A stretch of 5,401 nucleotides of DNA from an uncultured Oscillospiraceae bacterium (lineage in GTDB: Bacteria; Bacillota; Clostridia; Oscillospirales; Oscillospiraceae): contig CANRBW010000117.1 in assembly GCA_947628975.1 (NCBI GenBank), forward strand, positions 1 to 5,401, in the 5' to 3' direction. A model generated the notes under the pieces. That model was not told the origin of the DNA, did not search any database, and saw only the letters and a program-made list of their open reading frames with translations. Of this stretch, positions 1 to 5,124 are shown in pieces (positions within the stretch are counted from its first letter, which is position 1; each line of letters starts with the position of its first letter). The position numbers were made by a program, and so were the translations under genes.

Positions 1-863
1 CTGCCGATGTTCAGCTCCAGCGTGACGGTGAAAGAGCCGCCGGAGGAGACCTTCACATCCTCTCCGTCCAGGGTCACCGCCGCGTCGGCGGGGGAGACCT
101 TGCCGGTGACGGTGACCGTCTCCTCCTCGGTGGTGGCGTCATAGCGGCCCAGGGTGAGCTTGGGCGCCTGGAACTCCTGCTTGGTATCTCCGTAGCCGTG
201 GCTCAGGGCGCGGGCCAGGAGGGTGGCGAACTCCGCCCGGGTGAGGCCCTTTTGGGCGGCGATGGTGCCGTCAGGCAGACCGGAGACCAGCCCCTCCGAC
301 ACCGCCACCGCCATGTAGGGCTTTACCCCGGCGGAGATGCTGTTGGTGTCGGAGAACATATTCAGGATGGAGAGGTCGGCGTTGGCGGTCCTGGAGCCGT
401 AGCCCCAGGCCACCACCAGGGCGTAGATGGTCTCCTCCCGGGTGATGGTCTGGGTGGGGCGGAAGCTGGCGGTGCCCTGGAGGTTGGCCACATTGGGGAA
501 GAGGGGCTTGGTGGCCTCGATATAGGCCCGGGCCCAGTTGTCGGCGGTGTCGGTGTAGGTCACCTCCGGGTCCTTCTCGATCTCCAGGCCCATGGCCACG
601 GCGAAGACCTTGGCGGCCTCCTCCCGGGTGATGAGGCCGTCGGGCCGGAAGGTGCCGTCGGGGTAGCCGTTGAACCAGGCGCGCTGGGAGCAGGTGGCGA
701 TGGACTGGGCGGCCCAGTGGGTCGTGGGCACGTCCCGGTACTGCTGGCTCGCGGAGGAGTCGTAGCCGACGTACTCCTCCCCGTAGCTCAGCGCCAGGGC
801 GGGGGCGGCCAGGCCCACCGACAGGCAGAGGGCCAGGACCAGGGACAACAGACGGGTTTTCAT
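1..863 (-). CDS. Secreted S-layer homology (SLH) domain protein, N-terminal part (C-terminus beyond the window)
   Basis: The 287 visible residues are open to the window edge. The protein starts with a signal peptide: MKTRLL, a hydrophobic core to about residue 20, and a likely cleavage after the APALA motif near residue 24. Three SLH repeats follow at about 42-94, 103-155 and 170-220. They carry the usual anchors: YRDVPTTHW, GYPDGTFRPD and ITREEAA in repeat 1; ITREE in repeat 2; GLPDGT and LTRAEFA in repeat 3. From about residue 233 a beta-rich segment (VTVTGKVSPADAAVTLDG) resembles a bacterial Ig-like or glucodextranase-B-like domain, and it is cut by the edge. SLH triplets bind pyruvylated secondary cell-wall polymers, so the protein is probably non-covalently attached to the cell surface; the missing part would define its activity. 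The ATG at 861-863 is supported by AAAGGAGG just upstream and a good promoter. It is divergent from the small ribbon-helix-helix gene, a possible regulator. Confidence 0.93.
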   Translation of the reverse strand, partial: MKTRLLSLVLALCLSVGLAAPALALSYGEEYVGYDSSASQQYRDVPTTHWAAQSIATCSQRAWFNGYPDGTFRPDGLITREEAAKVFAVAMGLEIEKDPEVTYTDTADNWARAYIEATKPLFPNVANLQGTASFRPTQTITREETIYALVVAWGYGSRTANADLSILNMFSDTNSISAGVKPYMAVAVSEGLVSGLPDGTIAAQKGLTRAEFATLLARALSHGYGDTKQEFQAPKLTLGRYDATTEEETVTVTGKVSPADAAVTLDGEDVKVSSGGSFTVTLELNIG

Positions 864-882
864 AGGGGTTCCTCCTTTTGTG

Positions 883-938
883 TATTCTATATTCAATATC
901 AAAATTAGAATATGTCGTGATAATAGCATATCGAATAT
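883..938. promoter_or_regulatory. Candidate operator: repeated TATTC/GAATA motifs in the divergent promoter region
   Basis: Three consecutive 7-nt units (TATTCTA, TATTCAA, TATCAAA) occupy 883-903. The reverse form GAATAT occurs at 908-913 and again at 933-938, 25 nt apart, the second overlapping the plus-strand TATAAT. ATATTC (889-894) and GAATAT (908-913) form an inverted pair. Ribbon-helix-helix dimers typically bind short tandem or inverted motifs cooperatively, and such a gene starts at 967. Use as its operator is inference; AT-rich DNA yields such repeats by chance fairly easily. Confidence 0.4.
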
Positions 939-948
939 AATTTGTCAA
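920..948 (-). promoter_or_regulatory. Sigma-A-type promoter of the SLH gene
   Basis: Read on the minus strand there is a perfect -35 box TTGACA (943-948), a 17-nt spacer and a -10 box TATTAT (920-925). Transcription would start near 913, giving a leader of about 50 nt before the ATG at 863. This is the best promoter match in the window. Its spacer contains the plus-strand TATAAT of the opposing gene, so the two promoters overlap. Confidence 0.8.
936..941 (+). promoter_or_regulatory. Candidate -10 box for the ribbon-helix-helix gene
   Basis: A perfect TATAAT lies 25 nt before the ATG at 967. It implies a start near 948 and a very short leader that still includes the GAGGAGG ribosome binding site. 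The -35 side is poor: the best match is about 3 of 6 at 912-917 with an 18-nt spacer, and there is no extended -10 TG. An alternative weak promoter uses GATAAT (919-924) with ATATCA (896-901). The promoter may be weak or activator-dependent. It lies within the SLH promoter, so only one polymerase could occupy the site at a time. Confidence 0.45.
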
Positions 949-966
949 CAAGAGGAGGGACCTGCC

Positions 967-1137
967 ATGGAAAAATTTTTGCCCAAAAAGCCGGAGAAGG
1001 AGGTCATTTCCATGCGCCTCTCCCTGGAGTTGCTGGCGGAGGTGGACCGCAGGGCGGCGGAGTTCGACATCAGCCGCAACGAGCTCATCAACCAGTGCAT
1101 TCGGTTCGCGCTGAACCATATGGAAAAGGGGGAGTGA
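967..1137 (+). CDS. Small ribbon-helix-helix (Arc/MetJ/CopG-type) DNA-binding protein
   Basis: The product is 56 residues and makes up almost exactly one ribbon-helix-helix fold. After a basic lead (MEKFLPKKPEK), residues about 12-19 (EVISMRLS) form the DNA-contacting beta strand. Residues 20-33 (LELLAEVDRRAAEF) form helix A, DIS is the turn, and 37-51 (RNELINQCIRFALNH) form helix B with the usual serine-arginine start. Proteins of this type act as dimers with paired strands in the major groove and usually repress their own promoter. The ATG at 967 is chosen because GAGGAGG lies 8 nt upstream; an in-frame ATG at 880 would begin before the likely transcription start. No toxin-like partner follows: the gene is alone, ahead of a terminator at 1210. 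It is divergent from the SLH gene, the obvious candidate target. Its specific regulon cannot be read from the sequence. Confidence 0.87.
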   Translation: MEKFLPKKPEKEVISMRLSLELLAEVDRRAAEFDISRNELINQCIRFALNHMEKGE

Positions 1138-1209
1138 AGGCCCGGCGGGGGATTTCTCCTTTTTTGCCTTGCCTTTTTCTTGTCCTTTTTCCCTTGTTTT
1201 TCTTCCGCA

Positions 1210-1234
1210 ACCGGCTGAGGGCCGGTATTTTTTT
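1210..1234 (+). terminator. Rho-independent terminator after the ribbon-helix-helix gene
   Basis: Stem ACCGGC (1210-1215), loop TGAGG and stem GCCGGT (1221-1226) are followed by ATTTTTTT (1227-1234). It lies 73 nt after the stop codon at 1137. The intervening stretch (about 1155-1205) is a strongly pyrimidine-rich tract with several T runs and no gene. Confidence 0.8.
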
Positions 1235-1268
1235 GTCCAAAAAGAAAAGAGTACATGGGAAATGAGCG

Positions 1269-1309
1269 AAAAAAAGACCGCCCTGGGCACCGGGCCGGTG
1301 CGGGCAGTC
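1269..1309 (-). terminator. Rho-independent terminator for minus-strand transcripts (ychF side)
   Basis: On the minus strand a long hairpin has outer arms 1302-1309 and 1276-1283 (8 bp with one mismatch), inner arms GCACCG (1296-1301 with 1287-1292) and a 3-nt loop, with a 3-nt bulge on one side. Seven T residues (plus-strand A run 1269-1275) follow directly. It faces the plus-strand terminator at 1210-1234, so the two form a convergent pair. The nearest minus-strand gene upstream is ychF, whose stop is over 400 nt away. Confidence 0.75.
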
Positions 1310-1349
1310 TGGGGGAATACTGACCCCCGGCGGAACTGGATCCGCAGAA

Positions 1350-1390
1350 CACAAAAGGTCATGGCGCCGTAGGCGCCATGACCTTTTGTG
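1350..1390. repeat. Perfect 19-bp inverted repeat with 3-nt loop at the edge of the tandem array
   Basis: Arm CACAAAAGGTCATGGCGCC (1350-1368), loop GTA and the exact reverse complement (1372-1390) make a very stable hairpin on either strand. The AAAA before and TTTT after the GC-rich core give it the look of a bidirectional terminator, though the T runs are short. The right arm runs into the first tandem repeat unit, whose TTTTGTG start is its last 7 bases, so it could instead be the end of a repetitive element. Confidence 0.85.
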
Positions 1391-1742
1391 CGGGTTTTAA
1401 GCGACGTGTTTGCCTGATGGAAGTTACAGCCTTCGACGTACCTGAGCGATGGCCTACACGTTTTTGTGCGGGTTTTAAGCGACGTGTTTGCCTGATGGAA
1501 GTTACAGCCTTCGACCCACCTAGGCGAGAAACTTCACGTTTTTGTGCGGGTTTTAAGCAACGTTCTTTTACGCTGGAGGTTACAGCCTTCGACCCACCTG
1601 AGCGATGGCCTACATTTTTTTGCGGGTTCTAAGCAACGTGTTTGCCCGATGGAGGGTACAGCTGTCTTCTACCTAGGCAGGGGTCTACACGTCTTTTTGC
1701 GGGTTCTAGGCGACGGTTTGCCCGGCGGGGCGTCACACGTTG
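1384..1742. repeat. Tandem array of 76-78 bp repeats (four units plus a truncated fifth)
   Basis: Units begin at about 1384, 1462, 1540, 1616 and 1693. The GCGGG marker recurs at 1390, 1468, 1546, 1622 and 1699, giving periods of 78, 78, 76 and 77. Units 1 and 2 are identical over their first 54 bases and then diverge. The 3' part of unit 3 resembles that of unit 1 rather than unit 2, as if units had been shuffled. Units 4 and 5 are more diverged, and unit 5 appears to lack its middle, ending at CACACGTT inside the last codons of ychF. Unit 1 is about 51 percent GC, well below the adjacent genes. An 84-residue frame (1378-1632) reads through units 1-3 as 26-residue repeats. It has no ribosome binding site, accumulates mostly amino-acid-changing differences and breaks at unit 4, so I treat the array as non-coding. 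Function unknown. Confidence 0.88.
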
Positions 1743-2842
1743 AAGCGGAAGAGGGTCACGTCGCCGTCCTGCATGACGTACTCCTTGCCCTCGCTGCGGA
1801 CCAGGCCCTTCTCCCTGGCGGCGGCCATGGAGCCGTTGGCCTGGAGGTCGGCGAAGGACACCACCTCCGCCCGGATGAAGCCCCGCTCGAAGTCGGTGTG
1901 GATCTTCCCGGCGGCCTGGGGGGCCTTGGTGCCCCGGGTGATGGTCCAGGCGCGGCACTCGTCCTCCCCGGCGGTGAGGAAGGAGATGAGGCCCAGCAGG
2001 GTGTAGCTGGCCTTGATGAGCCGGTCCAGGCCGGACTCGCTCATGCCCATGTCCTCCAGGAACATCTGCTTCTCCTCGCCGTCCAGCTCGGCGATCTCCG
2101 CCTCCAACTTGGCGCAGACGGGGAGCACCTGGGCGTTTTCCTTGGCGGCGATGGCCTGGACGGTCTGGAAGTAGGGGTTATTCTGGTAGTTGGCCACGCC
2201 CGCCTCGTCCAGGTTGGCGGCGTAGATGATGGGCTTGAGGCTCAACAGCTCCGAGGTGGCCAGGACCTTGGCCTCCTCCTCGTCGGCCTCGAAGCTCCGG
2301 GCGGAGTTGCCGTCGTTGAGCCAGGCGGCCAGGCGGCGGAACAGGTCCGCCTCCTGGAGGTACTTCTTGTCCCCCTTGGCCAGGTTCTCCGCCTTCTTGA
2401 TCCGCCGCTCCACCATCTCCAGATCGGCCATGATCAGCTCCAGGTCGATGGTGGCGATGTCCCCGGCGGGGTCCACCGGCACGTTGACGCTGGCGTTTTC
2501 CACCACGTGCATGATGTTCTCGTCGTCAAAACAGCGCACCACGTGGACGATGGCGTCGGTGGCCCGGATGTTGCCCAAAAACTGGTTGCCCAGGCCCGCG
2601 CCCTTGCTGGCCCCCTTCACAAGGCCCGCGATGTCCACAAACTCGATGACCGCGGGGGTCTTCTTCTTGGGGTGGTAGAGCCCCTCCAGCCAGTCCAGCC
2701 GGGGGTCGGGCACGGTGACCATGCCCACGTTGGGGTCGATGGTGCAGAAGGGGTAGTTGGCGCTCTCCGCCCCGGCGTTGGTGATGGCGTTGAACAGAGT
2801 GGACTTGCCCACGTTGGGCAGTCCCACGATGCCCAGCTTCAT
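1733..2842 (-). CDS. ychF: Redox-regulated ATPase YchF (OLA1 family)
   Basis: The product is 369 residues, close to the usual 363-367 for YchF. This cytosolic P-loop protein of the Obg group prefers ATP to GTP and associates with ribosomes; in other species it is linked to translation control and stress responses. Visible motifs are the Walker A GLPNVGKST (residues 7-15), the switch segment FCTIDPN (32-38), and DIAGL (70-74) followed by VKGASKGAGLGNQFL. The altered G4 motif NLDE (210-213), replacing NKxD, explains the loss of guanine specificity in the family. A predicted coiled-coil arm spans about 135-200. The C-terminal TGS domain starts near 286 (ISFLTAGEDECRAWT) and runs to the typical end DVTLFRFNV. 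All key residues are present. The ATG at 2840-2842 has AGAAGG upstream. The upstream hairpin at 2861-2896 leaves only 18 nt before the start codon, and no clear promoter is seen there. The stop codon abuts the tandem array. Confidence 0.97.
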   Translation of the reverse strand: MKLGIVGLPNVGKSTLFNAITNAGAESANYPFCTIDPNVGMVTVPDPRLDWLEGLYHPKKKTPAVIEFVDIAGLVKGASKGAGLGNQFLGNIRATDAIVHVVRCFDDENIMHVVENASVNVPVDPAGDIATIDLELIMADLEMVERRIKKAENLAKGDKKYLQEADLFRRLAAWLNDGNSARSFEADEEEAKVLATSELLSLKPIIYAANLDEAGVANYQNNPYFQTVQAIAAKENAQVLPVCAKLEAEIAELDGEEKQMFLEDMGMSESGLDRLIKASYTLLGLISFLTAGEDECRAWTITRGTKAPQAAGKIHTDFERGFIRAEVVSFADLQANGSMAAAREKGLVRSEGKEYVMQDGDVTLFRFNV

Positions 2843-2860
2843 GGTGTACCTTCTTTCCGC

Positions 2861-2896
2861 TCAAAACCGCCGTTTTGCTCCAAACGGCGGTTTTGA
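2861..2896 (-). terminator. Hairpin terminator between fakA-like gene and ychF
   Basis: Perfect 15-bp arms TCAAAACCGCCGTTT (2861-2875) and AAACGGCGGTTTTGA (2882-2896) enclose a 6-nt loop. It lies 22 nt after the stop of the DAK2-domain gene, with a GC-rich core flanked by A4 and T4 as in bidirectional Rho-independent terminators. The T run is short and interrupted by G, so some read-through into ychF is plausible. Confidence 0.72.
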
Positions 2897-2918
2897 ACAC
2901 GTTGATTTGGGGAAGAGC

Positions 2919-4601
2919 TCACTCGGCGGAGACCATGTAGTAGTAGACGGGCTGGCCGCCGTTGAGGAGGCTGATCTCGGCGTTGGGGCACTCCTTTTCG
3001 AAGATGGAAAGGGCCTCCTGGGCGTCGGCCTCCGCCACGTCGCAGCCGAAGATCAGGGTGATGAACTCCGCCTCCTGCTGGGGCTTGTCCTGGGCCAGCT
3101 TGGTCAGCAGGGCCCGTATGTCGGTGTCGGTGCCGAAGAGCTGGTGCTCGGAGAGGGCCATGTAGTCCCCCTCGTGGATGTCGAAGCCGTCAAAGTCGCT
3201 GTCCCGGGCGGCGTAGGTCACCTCGGAGGTGTGGACCCGGCCGATGGCCTCCAGCATGGCGGCGGTGTTCTCCTCCTCGCTGCCCTCCGGCAGGGCGGAC
3301 AGCAGGGCGGAGATCCCCTGGGGGACGGTCTTGGTGGGGATGATGACCACCTTTTTCTCCCGGCAGAGGGGGATGCACTGCTCGGCGGCCATGATGATGT
3401 TCTTGTTGTTGGGCAGGACGTAGACGATCCGGGCGGGGGTCCGCTCCACCTGGCGGAGGATGTCCTGGGTGGAGGGGTTCATGGACTGGCCCCCGGAGAT
3501 GACCCCGTCGCAGCCCAGGTCCCGGAAGGTGGCGGCCAGGCCCTCCCCGGCGCAGACCGACACGAAGCCGATCTCCTTCTCCGGCTCGGCGGGGCCGGCG
3601 TTCTGCTCGGCGCCGGTCTCCAGCTCCCGCTCGATCTGCTCCAGGTCGTCGGTGCTCTGGACGTGCTTCCCGGCGGCCAGGTCCTCGTACTGGGTGCGCA
3701 TATTCTCGATCTTACAGAGCTCCAGGGTGCCGAACTCCTGGGCCTTGTTCAGGGCGTCCCCCGGCGTGTCGGTGTGGACGTGGACCTTGAAGGACTCGTC
3801 GTCCTCGCCGATGACCAGGGAGTCGCCGATGGAGTCCAGATAGGCCCGCAGACGGGTCAGGTCCACGTCGGGGGTCTTTTTGCGGACGATGAAGACGGTG
3901 TCGAAGTCGAAGGTGATGTCCCCCTCCCCCAGGGAGGCGAAGTCGGCGGACTCCTTCACCGGCTCCTGGGCCCCCTCCGGCATGGGCTTGCCCTGGAGCT
4001 GGTCCAGCATCCCCTGGAGGATGAGCAAAAAGCCCTTCCCGCCGGCGTCCACCACGCCGGCCTTCTTCAGCACCGGGTTTTGGTTGACGGTGTCGGCCAG
4101 GGCGTCCTGGCCCTGGGCGATGGTCTCGGCGAGGACGAATTCGATGGCGGCGTTCTCCCTGGCGGCGGCGGCCGCGGCGGCGGCGCACAGCCGGGAGACG
4201 GTGAGGATGGTCCCCTCGGCAGGCTTCATCACCGCCTTATAGGCGGCGGCCACGCCGTAGTCCAGGGCGATGGCGAAGTCCCGGCCGTCGATCTCCGCCC
4301 GGTCCCGGACCCCCTTGCTGAAGCCCCGGAACAGCAGGGACAAGATCACCCCGGAGTTGCCCCTGGCGCCCCGGAGCAGGGCGCTGGCCACCATGGAGGC
4401 GGCGGCGGAGACGGTGGGGTTTTCCTTGGCGCGTAGCTCGGAGGCGGCGGTGTTGATGGTCATGGACATATTGGTGCCCGTGTCCCCGTCGGGGACGGGG
4501 AAGACGTTGAGCTCGTTGACCATCTGGCGGTTGGCGCTGATAAGGGCGGCGCCGTGGACGATCATGGCCTGAAAGGCGGCGGCGTCAATGCTCTGTATCA
4601 T
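2919..4601 (-). CDS. fakA: DAK2-domain fatty acid kinase subunit, FakA/YloV family
   Basis: The product is 560 residues; FakA/YloV proteins are about 550. FakA is the ATP-binding subunit that phosphorylates fatty acids presented by FakB (DegV-family) partners, feeding exogenous fatty acids into phospholipid synthesis in the cytosol. The N-terminal DhaL-like domain has the Mg-ATP motif PVPDGDTGTNM (35-45; D38 and D40), RGARGNSGVILS (77-88) and VVDAGGKGFL (183-192). The middle domain has HVHTDTPGDAL (274-284) and KIENMRTQ (297-304). The C-terminal domain carries GGQSMNPSTQDI (370-381) and LPNNKNIIMAAEQ (396-408). Oddities are a pure alanine run (about 140-147) and FDFDTVF at 231-237, where I recall the family having an aromatic-x-Tyr-Cys-Thr-Glu-Phe motif. 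There the zinc-ligand cysteine seems replaced by Asp234. The ATG at 4599-4601 has AGGAGGG 8 nt upstream. It starts 16 nt after the asp23-like stop, so co-transcription is very likely. Substrate is inferred from family. Confidence 0.93.
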   Translation of the reverse strand: MIQSIDAAAFQAMIVHGAALISANRQMVNELNVFPVPDGDTGTNMSMTINTAASELRAKENPTVSAAASMVASALLRGARGNSGVILSLLFRGFSKGVRDRAEIDGRDFAIALDYGVAAAYKAVMKPAEGTILTVSRLCAAAAAAAARENAAIEFVLAETIAQGQDALADTVNQNPVLKKAGVVDAGGKGFLLILQGMLDQLQGKPMPEGAQEPVKESADFASLGEGDITFDFDTVFIVRKKTPDVDLTRLRAYLDSIGDSLVIGEDDESFKVHVHTDTPGDALNKAQEFGTLELCKIENMRTQYEDLAAGKHVQSTDDLEQIERELETGAEQNAGPAEPEKEIGFVSVCAGEGLAATFRDLGCDGVISGGQSMNPSTQDILRQVERTPARIVYVLPNNKNIIMAAEQCIPLCREKKVVIIPTKTVPQGISALLSALPEGSEEENTAAMLEAIGRVHTSEVTYAARDSDFDGFDIHEGDYMALSEHQLFGTDTDIRALLTKLAQDKPQQEAEFITLIFGCDVAEADAQEALSIFEKECPNAEISLLNGGQPVYYYMVSAE

Positions 4602-4617
4602 CTCTACGTCCCTCCTG

Positions 4618-4965
4618 TCAGTTGGTCATGGAGTCGATGCACACGTCCACATTCTTCACCGCCACCCCGGTGAGGCGGGAGACGTTGTAGCGCACCTCGT
4701 TCATAATGGAACGGGACACGGCCATGAGGTTCACCCCGGCGTCCACGATGATGTGGAGCTGGATGGACACCGAGCCGTCCTCGTTGCAGATCACCCTGAC
4801 CCCCTTGGACATGGACTCCCGGCGGAGCAGGTGGACCAGCCCGTCGGTCTTGGAGCGGACGGCCATGCCCTTGACGCCGAAGCAGTTGGTGGCCGCGGCG
4901 CCGGTGAGCTTGGAGAAGACTTCGTTGGAGATACGGATCTCGCCTTTTTCGGTGATCATCTTCAT
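4618..4965 (-). CDS. Asp23/Gls24 (YloU) family envelope-stress protein
   Basis: The product is 115 residues, close to B. subtilis YloU (about 120). The sequence opens with KGEIRISNEVFSKLTGAAATNCFGVKGM, continues with GVRVICNEDGSVSIQLHIIVDAGVNL, and ends with NVSRLTGVAVKNVDVCIDSM. This is the compact alpha-beta Asp23 fold, without signal peptide or membrane segment. Family members are abundant cytosolic or membrane-associated proteins connected with cell-envelope homeostasis and alkaline stress; the biochemical role is not settled. Direct linkage to the fakA-like gene is the conserved yloU-yloV order. I chose the ATG at 4963-4965 (MKMITEKG), because AAGGAAGG lies 7 nt upstream. An extended frame from 5070 would add 35 residues and begin upstream of the likely transcription start. 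Confidence 0.92.
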   Translation of the reverse strand: MKMITEKGEIRISNEVFSKLTGAAATNCFGVKGMAVRSKTDGLVHLLRRESMSKGVRVICNEDGSVSIQLHIIVDAGVNLMAVSRSIMNEVRYNVSRLTGVAVKNVDVCIDSMTN

Positions 4966-4972
4966 AGGGGGG

Positions 4973-4980
4973 CCTTCCTT
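4973..4980 (-). promoter_or_regulatory. Ribosome binding site that fixes the asp23-like start
   Basis: AAGGAAGG on the minus strand ends 7 nt before the ATG at 4965. No comparable site precedes the upstream ATG at 5070, and the next in-frame ATG at 4959 would be spaced too far. Confidence 0.75.
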
Positions 4981-5028
4981 TCTCCACGGGCCAATTCGCC
5001 GCGGAAGGGACTGATTTCCTATTGTCCT

Positions 5029-5057
5029 ATTGTAATCCATCCCGGCGGAAAATACAA
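5029..5057 (-). promoter_or_regulatory. Candidate promoter of the asp23-fakA operon
   Basis: On the minus strand TTGTAT (5052-5057, 3 of 6 to the -35 consensus) is separated by exactly 17 nt from TACAAT (5029-5034, 5 of 6 to the -10). Transcription would start near 5022, giving a leader of about 57 nt. A tandem octamer (ACAATAGG twice, 5018-5033) covers the -10 and start site. An inverted repeat (5049-5080) overlaps the -35. Confidence 0.62.
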
Positions 5058-5080
5058 GAAAAAAATTCACCTTGTATTTT
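5049..5080. repeat. Inverted repeat overlapping the asp23 operon -35 box, possible operator
   Basis: Perfect 10-bp arms AAAATACAAG (5049-5058) and CTTGTATTTT (5071-5080) flank a 12-nt A-rich centre. With one bulged T the symmetry extends outward through CGG/CCG. Its position over the -35 and in the shared upstream region of two divergent genes fits an operator. It does not look like a FapR-type site. Chance symmetry in AT-rich DNA cannot be excluded. Confidence 0.5.
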
Positions 5081-5124
5081 TCCGAAAATGCCGCAAACTA
5101 GCGGGGAAGGGGGGCGCGTCCGGT

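Noticed and set aside
880..966. Upstream in-frame ATG at 880 extending the ribbon-helix-helix protein to 85 residues
   Set aside because: It would start inside the AT-rich divergent promoter region, lacks a ribosome binding site in the right position, and adds residues unlike the family; ATG 967 has GAGGAGG at good spacing.
967..1137. Antitoxin of a toxin-antitoxin pair
   Set aside because: The ribbon-helix-helix fold fits, but no toxin-sized frame follows on the same strand before the terminator at 1210.
1378..1632. 84-residue frame made of three 26-residue repeats (FCAGFKRRVCLMEV...)
   Set aside because: No ribosome binding site, the ATG sits inside the palindrome, unit-to-unit changes are mostly amino-acid-changing, and the frame is lost when unit 4 is 76 bp. 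Periodicity of 78 alone keeps the frame open.
1384..1742. CRISPR array
   Set aside because: Units are 76-78 bp with no short repeat alternating with unrelated spacers; the variable parts are related to each other, and no cas genes are nearby.
4163..4186. Alanine run in the fakA-like gene as a phase-variable microsatellite
   Set aside because: The run mixes GCC and GCG codons in trinucleotide steps, so length changes would not shift the frame; it fits a helical segment in an alanine-rich region.
1544..4436. Long plus-strand frames opposite ychF and the fakA-like gene (1544-2896 and 2757-4436)
   Set aside because: These are antisense shadows of GC-rich genes, with low-complexity Gly/Val/Leu/Asp-rich translations and no recognisable domains.
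4966..5070. 35-residue N-terminal extension of the Asp23 protein from ATG 5070
   Set aside because: It overlaps the predicted promoter and has no ribosome binding site; the family begins near the MKMITEKGEI segment.
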